Assembly: GCA_937874815.1 (NCBI GenBank)
Contig: CALNBW010000032.1
Location: forward strand, 1 to 6,870
Reading direction: 5' to 3'
Source of the DNA: an uncultured Bacillota bacterium
Lineage (GTDB): Bacteria; Bacillota; UBA994; UBA5500
DNA length: 6,870 nucleotides
The notes beneath the pieces are model-generated. The model had not been told where the DNA came from. It saw only the letters and a program-made list of their open reading frames with translations, and ran no database searches. The stretch's first letter is position 1. Each line of letters starts with the position of its first letter. Positions 1-5,568 of the stretch are shown here, piece after piece. A program made the position numbers and the translations under genes.

Positions 1-238
1 AGCCGCCCGCCTCTTGCACCAGATCGTGGCCAGGGCGCAGGTAAAGATGATAGGTATTACTAAGGATGATCTCGGCCCCCATGTCATCTAGATCACGGGG
101 GGCAACCGCCTTGACCGTGGCCTGGGTGCCAACCGGCATAAACACCGGCGTATTGATAACGCCGTGCGGGGTGGTTAAGCGCCCCACACGCGCCCTTGTC
201 TGCTTGCATTCATGCAAAACCTCAAACTCAATTGCCAT
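1..238 (-). CDS. tgt: Queuine/preQ1 tRNA-guanine transglycosylase, N-terminal part (cut by window edge)
   Basis: Cytoplasmic enzyme that exchanges guanine-34 of GUN-anticodon tRNAs for the queuosine precursor preQ1 in bacteria. Only the first 79 codons are present; the rest lies left of base 1. The protein begins MAIEFEVLHECKQTRARVGR and carries the family's TPVFMPVGTQATVK block (residues 30-43) and NTYHLYLRPG block (61-70), both highly conserved in bacterial Tgt. The start ATG at 238 is preceded by GGAGGAAAATGC, an excellent ribosome binding site lying in the 19-base gap after the queA stop. Order queA-tgt on the same strand is the standard arrangement and implies cotranscription with queA, whose product acts later in the same pathway on the base that Tgt inserts. 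No sign of damage in the visible part. Identification is secure from sequence blocks and neighbour. Confidence 0.96.
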   Translation of the reverse strand, partial: MAIEFEVLHECKQTRARVGRLTTPHGVINTPVFMPVGTQATVKAVAPRDLDDMGAEIILSNTYHLYLRPGHDLVQEAGG

Positions 239-257
239 GCATTTTCCTCCACAACGG

Positions 258-1286
258 TTAAATAATGAGCATTGCGTCGCCAAAACTATAGAAGCGATAA
301 CGCTCTTTAATAGCCTCTTCGTAAGCTGCCAAGACTCGTTCCCGTCCGGCTAAGGCGCTAACCAGCATAATCAAGGTCGATTTGGGCAAGTGGAAATTAG
401 TCACTAGCCCATCTAGCACCTTAAACTGATAACCTGGGTAGATGAAGATATCTGTCCAGCCCGAACCGGCACGTACACTGCCATCTGCTTGCCCTATCGT
501 TTCCAAGGTACGAGCTGAAGTAGTGCCAACAGCAACAATACGCCCGTCTGTCATACGCGCCTCATTGATCAGCTCTGCTGTCTGCTGCGACACTTGATAG
601 AACTCGGCGTGCATTTTATGTTCTTCAATTGTTTCCACCTGCACCGGGCGAAAGGTTCCGAGGCCGACGTGCAGGGTGATGCGGGCAATCTTCACGCCCT
701 GTTCGGATAAGCACTCTAGTAAATCAGGGGTGAAATGCAGGCCCGCCGTTGGCGCTGCAGCCGAACCGAGTTCCCGGGCATAAACAGTCTGGTAACGGTC
801 CTTATCTGCTAGCTTTTCTACTATATAAGGCGGCAAAGGCATCTGCCCTAGTTTGTCTAGTATCTCCAGGAACTGCCCTTCGAACTGAAAGCGCAGAATG
901 CGTCCTCCGGCATCAGTATTGCCAACTACTTCGGCGGTTAGTTCGCCTTGGCCAAAACTGAGTTGTGTACCAATGCGAGCACGGCGGCCGGGGCGCACCA
1001 GCACCTCCCAATCAGTCAGGTTGCGTTGCGTGAGGAGGACCACTTCAATTTCGCTTTCGCCACCTGGTTTGTGCCCAAACAAGCGGGCTGGTAATACCTT
1101 GGTATCATTTATGACTAAGCAATCACCTGGCCTAAGGTACTGGGGCAGGTCTCGAAAGTGGTGGTGCGAGATAGCTCCATTGTGGCGATCTAGCACTAAC
1201 AGGCGCGATGCATCGCGCTGGGGCAAAGGCGCCTGAGCAATGAGCTCAGGCGGTAGATGAAAATCATAGTCGTTTATGTTTGTCAT
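258..1286 (-). CDS. queA: S-adenosylmethionine:tRNA ribosyltransferase-isomerase QueA
   Basis: Cytoplasmic enzyme that transfers and isomerises the ribosyl moiety of SAM onto preQ1-34 of tRNA, giving epoxyqueuosine. The 342-residue product is the usual QueA length and is complete. Family blocks appear in the expected order: FHLPPELIAQAPLPQRDASR near 9-28, GDCLVINDTKVLPARLFG (54-71), GQMPLPPYI (147-155), YQTVYA (165-170), GSAAAPTAGLHFT (174-186), HVGLGTFRPV (206-215), GTTSARTLE (254-262), TNFHLPKSTLIMLVSAL (296-312) and RFYSFGDAML (331-340). The ATG at 1286 follows a GGGAG site about 11 bases upstream that overlaps the end of spoIID; only 6 bases separate the spoIID stop from this start, so the two are probably translated from one message. 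The tgt start is 19 bases past its stop. Nothing unusual in the reading frame. Confidence 0.98.
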   Translation of the reverse strand: MTNINDYDFHLPPELIAQAPLPQRDASRLLVLDRHNGAISHHHFRDLPQYLRPGDCLVINDTKVLPARLFGHKPGGESEIEVVLLTQRNLTDWEVLVRPGRRARIGTQLSFGQGELTAEVVGNTDAGGRILRFQFEGQFLEILDKLGQMPLPPYIVEKLADKDRYQTVYARELGSAAAPTAGLHFTPDLLECLSEQGVKIARITLHVGLGTFRPVQVETIEEHKMHAEFYQVSQQTAELINEARMTDGRIVAVGTTSARTLETIGQADGSVRAGSGWTDIFIYPGYQFKVLDGLVTNFHLPKSTLIMLVSALAGRERVLAAYEEAIKERYRFYSFGDAMLII

Positions 1287-1292
1287 TCTAAG

Positions 1293-2840
1293 TTAATCTC
1301 CCAACTTTACGATCTCAACACCCTGTGCATAGTATTTGATAATTTCCCCATAGGTATGCCCGTTGCGGGCCATGGCATAGGCCCCATGCTGGCTGATGCC
1401 CACGCCGTGCCCAAAACCACTGCCCACAAATAGATAGCTGTTTGCTTGGGCCGCAGTCTGGCGTTGCTGCTGATTGGCACCCAGTAGATAGTAAGAAGAC
1501 TGAGGTGCTAGGGTCTGCTGCCCGGCCGCAGTTACCACCTTGAGGCCGCTGGGGTTAACGGCAGTTACTTGGCCATTGGCACCGAGCACGCTCACAGCGG
1601 ACATGCTGTCTGGTGTAACTGTATAGACACGGCTCTTAAGCCGCAAGTTAAGGCGTATCTGCTCTTTTTCTAAGACGGTACTTCCCGCCGAGCCGGCTAT
1701 CTGGAGACGCTGCACTCGGCCCGCCGGGGTGTAAGAAAGAGGTTGCACAGACAAAACATTGCCGACGTTAATACCCATCTGCCCTAACAACTGTTTAATC
1801 TCATCTGCAGATAACCTTTCCTCCCAGTATTCGTAGCCAGAGTTGGTGGGATAGAGCTCGGGTACGCCTGTAAGGTAGGGCACTGTGCTGCCCCACACAT
1901 ATAAGGGATTCTCGGTATGCCCGCCAGCATCTGCGTGGAAATAGACAGGGGCCATTTGACCATTATAGGTGATTACTTGCCCGCTAGTCTCACGCACTGC
2001 CTGGCTCGAACGTGCATCCTCCCGGGAATGATCAAGAACTTGACAGCAAGTTGTAGTGCAGACATCGAATCCTGCGCCCTGATGCTTGGAACAGGTGAGA
2101 GCAAAGGTGCGCGATGCAACAGCCTGCACCTTTAGCGCTTCGGGAGGCTGGCTGGCCGACATTTCGCGGGGCACAACTCCAAGCAGATAGTCTTCTATAT
2201 CTATGTAGTTAATAACCCGAAAACGACCACTCTGCTGGGTTAGTTGCAACCAACCGCGGTGCTGTCTGCCGGCTAGCCCCAACATTCTCCCATCGCTGGC
2301 ACCTAAATAGATTTCTCCGGCGGGGAGAACCGCCATTACCTGGCCACCGTTTGCACAGAGTTCGCTGCGGCTAGAGTCGGGATAGACAACCGCCCAAGTA
2401 TGTTCGGGATATAGGGCCGCCAGGTCACTAGCTAAGGAGTCTGCCTCGCTGGCATCGTTGGCCGCCCCTACCCAAACCTGCCAATGGGTTCCCGTCCAGG
2501 CGAGCACGGCTTGGTCTAGCATGCTGCGCAGCTCTTCGGCCGCCGCCCTATCCGAGAGGTCATTGCTGGCCACCCGATAGCAATTTGCCGTTTCGGGGCG
2601 CACTAGCCAACTGGCTTGCCCGGCTACCGCGAGCAACTCTGTCGGCCACTCTTCCCCAGGCTGTAACCAACCTAGGCGCAGACCATTGGCCCCGGTTACG
2701 GTTACCTGCGGTAGAACGGTTGAGTTATAGTATAACCCAACCCTGAGTGGGCCTGCAGCCTGAGCGTGTGCCGGCGAACCGAGCCAAACTACGACCGCTA
2801 CGATAAGCAGTAATGAAGCTAAGATATGTCTTCGTCGCAA
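1293..2840 (-). CDS. SpoIID/LytB-domain protein (exported peptidoglycan lytic transglycosylase-like)
   Basis: SpoIID-family proteins cleave stem-peptide-free glycan strands as lytic transglycosylases during engulfment in sporulation; LytB-type relatives act on vegetative wall. Residues 1-26 are a signal peptide or membrane anchor (MRRRH, hydrophobic core, SPAHA). Residues about 75-155 resemble a SPOR-like repeat. The SpoIID domain follows: NYIDIEDYLLGVVPREM with the likely catalytic acid Glu226, KVQAVASRTFAL, a cysteine cluster (Cys261, Cys265, Cys266) where a metal site is known in clostridial SpoIID, FHADAGGHTE (301-310), and the C-terminal GFGHGVGISQHGA motif (475-487). At 515 residues it is longer than B. 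subtilis SpoIID (about 340), from the extra N-terminal region and probably an insert near 410-460. The start is TTG at 2840: signal peptide and AAGGGGTG site fit, and no in-frame Met occurs before residue 107. It leads an apparent operon with queA and tgt. Whether it is the sporulation SpoIID or a LytB-like paralogue is not resolved. Confidence 0.9.
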   Translation of the reverse strand: MRRRHILASLLLIVAVVVWLGSPAHAQAAGPLRVGLYYNSTVLPQVTVTGANGLRLGWLQPGEEWPTELLAVAGQASWLVRPETANCYRVASNDLSDRAAAEELRSMLDQAVLAWTGTHWQVWVGAANDASEADSLASDLAALYPEHTWAVVYPDSSRSELCANGGQVMAVLPAGEIYLGASDGRMLGLAGRQHRGWLQLTQQSGRFRVINYIDIEDYLLGVVPREMSASQPPEALKVQAVASRTFALTCSKHQGAGFDVCTTTCCQVLDHSREDARSSQAVRETSGQVITYNGQMAPVYFHADAGGHTENPLYVWGSTVPYLTGVPELYPTNSGYEYWEERLSADEIKQLLGQMGINVGNVLSVQPLSYTPAGRVQRLQIAGSAGSTVLEKEQIRLNLRLKSRVYTVTPDSMSAVSVLGANGQVTAVNPSGLKVVTAAGQQTLAPQSSYYLLGANQQQRQTAAQANSYLFVGSGFGHGVGISQHGAYAMARNGHTYGEIIKYYAQGVEIVKLGD

Positions 2841-2897
2841 AAAAACGCACCCCTTAATTCGAGTAGTATCCGCCTACTTCGACAAAAGGGGCGCATT
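2839..2897 (-). terminator. Terminator-like hairpin overlapping the spoIID RBS and start codon
   Basis: Read on the minus strand, AATGCGCCCCTT (2897-2886) pairs with AAGGGGTGCGTT (2855-2844) over 12 pairs including two G-U wobbles. Inside it, TCGAAGTAG pairs with CTACTCGA with one bulged A. A run of seven T (2845-2839) follows at once. The two wobble pairs become A-C mismatches on the plus strand, so the structure favours minus-strand RNA. This has the form of an intrinsic terminator, yet the 3' arm contains the spoIID ribosome binding site AAGGGGTG, and the last two T of the run are the first bases of its TTG start. It could end transcripts coming from the exported-protein gene upstream, control spoIID, or both. 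Confidence 0.7.
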
Positions 2898-3030
2898 ATC
2901 CTGCCTTTGGGCTGTATAGCTTATTAAGGATGCTTGCTTAGAGCACAGGAGCAGGCTCCAATCGTGCTTACAGCAAGCACCCTCGCAGCCCCCCTAGCCC
3001 CACAGCTGGCACTCTTTGCTTAATCGTTGC
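2898..3030. promoter_or_regulatory. Intergenic leader upstream of spoIID: nested stem-loop and weak promoter-like element
   Basis: No gene is visible here. Bases 2931-2979 form a nested inverted repeat: TGCTTGCT (2931-2938) with AGCAAGCA (2972-2979), then GAGCAC (2941-2946) with GTGCTT (2964-2969) including one wobble, then GGAGC with GCTCC around a 2-base turn (or GGAG/CTCC with a 4-base loop) at the tip. No T-run follows on either strand, so it is not a plain terminator. On the minus strand TATACAG at 2918-2912 resembles the sporulation sigma-E -10 element, but no convincing -35 was found. If that were a promoter, the RNA would begin just before the 2839-2897 hairpin. The promoter idea is weak; the stem-loop is directly visible. 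Confidence 0.4.
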
Positions 3031-3687
3031 CTAGGAATCTTTAACTACAGAGATTATAGCTTCCTTACCCTGATTCTTGAGGACATCCAGTGTCGCAGGG
3101 AATATTTCTTCAACAGGAACAAAAGTATCAGCGCTGGTATCCGCCGCACTCCTTGCTAACATGGTTGCCGCCCCTGGGTCAAACTGCCCTTCGCGCAGCG
3201 CCCCCGTGATTCTTGAGGCAAAATTGATGTTCTGCGCCTCACCCGGACCGCTCCCGACTTCTTCAAGCCAGAAGTTAATCTGCTTGGCCACGGCAGCTTT
3301 TTGATTGTCATTAAGGTCATCACGCAGCACTTGTTCCGGCGTTACAGCGTCCCCAAGGGTGTCAACCGACACGTTGGCCTCTTCCAGCATCCCCTGTATG
3401 AAGGGCAGTTCCCGCGGATCTTCGGCTTTCAAAACACACTCCAACGAGACCAGCAGGTCCGCCTGATATTGCTCGCCCTCAATTATTAGGTCATGGAACT
3501 CAGCACCGGCGTCAAGTATACGGTAGTAACCAGAGTAGGCTGAGGCCATCTGTTCCGTCGCGTAATCGCTGATCTGGTCGACAAGAATATCGCTAGGGCC
3601 GGTAACAGATCGACTCTGCATCGCTGCAGGAACAGCGCAGCAGATAACAACAAACAAAAGAGCTAATAAGCGACTCGTCCGTTTCAT
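3031..3687 (-). CDS. Exported protein of unknown function, 218 residues
   Basis: I do not recognise a family. The product begins MKRTSRLLALLFVVICCAVP, a clear signal peptide with two positive residues, a hydrophobic core and a plausible signal peptidase site in AVPAAMQS (18-25). The cysteines at 16-17 lack a proper lipobox, so a lipoprotein is unlikely. The mature part is acidic, mostly predicted-helix-like, with one cysteine (Cys84), a YSGYYRILDAG segment (51-61), PFIQGMLEEAN (95-105) and a Ser/Ala/Thr/Asp-rich stretch (172-190); no catalytic motif stands out. The start at 3687 is chosen over the frame's earlier Met at 3795 because AGGAGGGAG lies a few bases upstream and the signal peptide then sits at the very N-terminus. 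It lies 92 bases downstream of the CPBP protease gene on the same strand with no terminator visible between them, so cotranscription is likely and a functional link possible. Confidence 0.75.
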   Translation of the reverse strand: MKRTSRLLALLFVVICCAVPAAMQSRSVTGPSDILVDQISDYATEQMASAYSGYYRILDAGAEFHDLIIEGEQYQADLLVSLECVLKAEDPRELPFIQGMLEEANVSVDTLGDAVTPEQVLRDDLNDNQKAAVAKQINFWLEEVGSGPGEAQNINFASRITGALREGQFDPGAATMLARSAADTSADTFVPVEEIFPATLDVLKNQGKEAIISVVKDS

Positions 3688-3779
3688 GTTCTCCCTCCTA
3701 GTAATAATGGTCAGGTCTCTACCTATATATCCTTCGGGGGACGGAATTTGTGACAGGTGAGATGAGATTATTTTTGAGG

Positions 3780-4496
3780 TCACCAGATTACGCATTCAAC
3801 GAAGTTGGCCATAAAGTGCAGAAACATAGGTAAAGCCAACGAATCGCTTCGCTCGCGGGCCGCTCCCATAAGCACCGAAATGATGAAGATCCCAACTAGA
3901 CTACCCCACACGTTACCCGGAAAGTGAAGGATCGTAAATATCAGGCTGGCCACGAGGTTTGCCCGGGATAACTTCCCCTTGAACAGATATCCGTTATCAA
4001 GTTGCTTCAGCCAGCTGAGTAACCAACCGCGGAAGAACATCTCTTCGCCAATCGGGCTACCAACCACTGATCGGATAAATGACGCATTCGCTTCAGGCCA
4101 GCGCAAATTCACGCCAGAAACATAAGGCCGCAAATCAGGAGGGAAAAGCACAAGACCCAGAGTTCTGAATGCTAACTGAAACAGCCAGAACAGCGCAAAA
4201 AACGTACTGAACACACGCATATTAAGCTGAGGAGACAGTAAACGAATCTCGGACCATGTGCCAGTTTTTTTGCCTAATACCCAAGCTGAAACAACGTATA
4301 CTATCGGGATGCCTATACAGTTATAAAGCGAGCGACCGGCCGGAGATAACCACCTAAAAGGTAGAATTAAGAGCAGATAGGCCACCACGGCTATTACCAT
4401 AGCCGTGAACAGAAACTCTGGATTGAGAATGCGGCCATCATACTGGGATTCTCTCGTGTTTTCCACTGCGTTATAATCGTCTGCCAAGGGTTCCAT
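3780..4496 (-). CDS. CPBP-family intramembrane metalloprotease (Abi/CAAX-like)
   Basis: A membrane protein of the CPBP (Rce1/Abi, PF02517-type) family, which includes CAAX prenyl proteases and bacterial proteins linked to bacteriocin self-immunity and signalling. The three family motifs are present in order: EEMFFR (Glu151, Glu152, Arg156), FTILH (Phe187, His191) and HFMAN (His227, Asn231), so the active site appears intact. Hydrophobic segments lie near 28-48, 58-75, 97-117, 182-191, 198-212 and 220-236, after a polar N-terminus of about 25 residues. The start is ATG at 4496, preceded by GAGGAGG with a 6-base spacer; an in-frame GTG at 4511 only adds codons made from the ribosome binding site. 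Length 238 is typical. The gene leads a pair with the exported protein downstream and has its own promoter candidate. The natural substrate cannot be told from sequence. Confidence 0.92.
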   Translation of the reverse strand: MEPLADDYNAVENTRESQYDGRILNPEFLFTAMVIAVVAYLLLILPFRWLSPAGRSLYNCIGIPIVYVVSAWVLGKKTGTWSEIRLLSPQLNMRVFSTFFALFWLFQLAFRTLGLVLFPPDLRPYVSGVNLRWPEANASFIRSVVGSPIGEEMFFRGWLLSWLKQLDNGYLFKGKLSRANLVASLIFTILHFPGNVWGSLVGIFIISVLMGAARERSDSLALPMFLHFMANFVECVIW

Positions 4497-4517
4497 ACCC
4501 TGCCTCCTCACTAAGAA

Positions 4518-4545
4518 AAAATAGGATTAACATGAAAGGCGTCAA
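4518..4545 (-). promoter_or_regulatory. Sigma-A-type promoter candidate for the CPBP protease gene
   Basis: On the minus strand TTGACG (4545-4540, five of six matches to TTGACA) is followed after 16 bases by TATTTT (4523-4518, four of six matches to TATAAT). Transcription would begin near 4511, only about 15 bases before the ATG at 4496, leaving just enough leader for the GGAGG site. The -10 match is modest and the spacer slightly short. Confidence 0.45.
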
Positions 4546-4768
4546 GACGCGCTTGTGTTGCCTCTTCCGGCGCTATGTCCTAGTTCGCCATCTGCACTGA
4601 ATATTCCTTCATTCACAATTTCAATCCAGTGATTCATCTTTGCTGACAAGCAAGCCTTAACCCCGCAGCACTGCAAAATGCTGACTGATCTCATTATAAG
4701 AGAGGGGATATCGGGTGTCGGGCGTGAAGGACAACTAGTTACAAAAGACGAATTTAACTACTACACAT
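4546..4768. other. Intergenic region between divergent genes, no gene seen
   Basis: About 220 bases between the protease promoter and the ydcF-like remnant. No open frame with a ribosome binding site, no RNA gene and no long inverted repeat was seen. The stretch around 4711-4767 reads open in the plus frame used by the remnant (SGVGREGQLVTKDEFNYYT, then a TAG at 4768-4770), so the decayed gene may extend this far left, but the match to the intact gene is too weak there to claim. A promoter for the gene at 4882 should lie in or just after this region; TTATAA near 4694-4699 is AT-rich but has no good -35. Confidence 0.4.
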
Positions 4769-4836
4769 AGCCTCTACGGCCTCATTATCAGCCAAACTGT
4801 AAACTCTATGCCGCTGTGCTGATCAAGAACGGTATA
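4769..4836 (+). pseudogene. Decayed fragment of a YdcF-like (DUF218) gene
   Basis: This stretch is homologous to an internal part of the intact gene at 5569-6174. Bases 4783-4836 match 5797-5850 at 44 of 54 positions, including a 19-base identity (TGTGCTGATCAAGAACGGT at 4815-4833 and 5829-5847). Translated, it reads HYQPNCKLYAAVLIKNGI against DYQSECEFYTDVLIKNGV. Going left, CTCTACGGCCTC aligns with ATTTATGACCTC if one base (the G of GAT) is deleted from the fragment, which shifts the frame; a TAG at 4768-4770 blocks the other frame. To the right, similarity stops abruptly after the NGI/NGV codons. There is no start site or downstream domain. It is best read as the remnant of a diverged paralogue, not a recent duplicate. 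Confidence 0.7.
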
Positions 4837-4881
4837 TGCAACGTCAGCGGGTAGAATCAATGCTCTTCGGAGGTGGGATAC

Positions 4882-5271
4882 ATGACTAAAGCTAAAGACT
4901 TCCTGATATCCATTTCGCCTGAAGCGGCGGCTGAGAAAATTATTACCGCACTTGCGGCAAAAACTAAGAGCAACCTTCCCGGCATATTTGGGGTCCTGAA
5001 AGCACGCCGGGGGCCTTTATTGCTTGATGATTACAGAGTTAAATGGGCCGGAGTAACAGTGATTTCCTTAGTATTTACAAAGTTTTATTCACGCATCGGC
5101 AGTTTTGTGACGCTCATTTTAACCATAGACAATACCAGGGGTGAAACCGCTGTTCATCTGACTCCCGGTGGCCATAAGATGTTCTCTGATGATGACGACT
5201 TGGGGGCGGGCACCGCTTTCATGAAGATGGTGGAAGAAATACTAGAAGGGTACCTGCTACCCGAAGTGTAG
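4882..5271 (+). CDS. Small protein of unknown function, 129 residues
   Basis: I cannot assign a function. The start ATG at 4882 has CGGAGGTG six bases upstream, an excellent site; an in-frame GTG at 4873 lies inside that site and is rejected. The protein begins MTKAKDFLISISPEAAAEKI, has no signal peptide, and shows alternating beta-like segments (VKWAGVTVISLVFTKFY around residues 53-69, FVTLILTIDN 75-84, TAVHLTPGG 89-97), an acidic DDDD patch near 103-106 and a terminal amphipathic helix (FMKMVEEILEGYLL). The overall pattern, an N-terminal helix, several strands and a closing ETVKEIIE-like helix, recalls small Firmicutes proteins of the DUF6054 kind, but that is from memory and tentative. It stands alone on the plus strand, 297 bases from the next gene, with the ydcF-like remnant just upstream. 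No terminator with a T-run was found after its stop. Confidence 0.75.
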   Translation: MTKAKDFLISISPEAAAEKIITALAAKTKSNLPGIFGVLKARRGPLLLDDYRVKWAGVTVISLVFTKFYSRIGSFVTLILTIDNTRGETAVHLTPGGHKMFSDDDDLGAGTAFMKMVEEILEGYLLPEV

Positions 5272-5568
5272 CAGAATCACTCCCCGGTGCCACTCTGCCC
5301 TGACAGCTGCTGATTAAACCAGAGCAAATGTGGGTCACCAAGTTACACGTTTTACGAAACTGGTCATAAGGTACTCTCAGAAAGCCTTACGTCAAAAAAA
5401 GAAGCCTAGATCTTATGGCTCCAGTAGGTATGTGCGGAAACCCATACCAAGCCAATAAGCCCACCGCTACATGATCGGGCACCCCGGCAGGATATTTAAG
5501 TAGTAAACCGAATTTACCTATGTAGGGTCCGTGAAACAGACGAGGTTTGATTTATGGAGGGTTTGCGA
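5272..5568 (+). promoter_or_regulatory. Structured intergenic region upstream of the ydcF-like gene
   Basis: No gene is seen in these 297 bases. Two structures stand out. Bases 5412-5459 form a long hairpin: CTTATGGCT (5412-5420) pairs with AGCCAATAAG (5450-5459) with one bulged A, and GGTATG (5427-5432) pairs with CATACC (5443-5448) inside it. It is not followed by a T-run on the plus strand; on the minus strand seven T follow about 12 bases beyond it, too far for a standard terminator. Bases 5501-5520 hold a short imperfect inverted repeat, TAGTAAA and TTTACCTA, separated by five bases, of operator size. A sigma-A promoter for the downstream gene could not be fixed. Confidence 0.4.

Noticed and set aside
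66..353. Plus-strand open frame across the tgt/queA junction
   Set aside because: Antisense to two certain genes, spans their ribosome binding site and has no site of its own.
749..1236. Two overlapping plus-strand frames inside queA
   Set aside because: Shadows of the GC-biased queA codons on the other strand; Arg/Pro/Ser-rich translation and no recognisable protein.
1917..2135. Plus-strand frame inside the SpoIID-family gene
   Set aside because: Antisense shadow with no ribosome binding site and no family features.
2981..3006. G-rich run on the minus strand as a G-quadruplex
   Set aside because: Only three separated G-runs of three or more are available (four, six and three G), so a standard three-tetrad quadruplex does not fit well.
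3077..3489. Two plus-strand frames opposite the exported-protein gene
   Set aside because: The minus-strand frame has a signal peptide and a strong ribosome binding site; these have neither.
3724..3729. TATATA as a -10 element for the exported-protein gene
   Set aside because: The hexamer 17 bases upstream bears no resemblance to TTGACA, and the sigma-E match is partial; not strong enough to annotate.
3688..3795. N-terminal extension of the exported-protein frame to an ATG at 3795
   Set aside because: It would bury the signal peptide at residue 37, overlap the protease gene end and ignore the AGGAGGGAG site before 3687.
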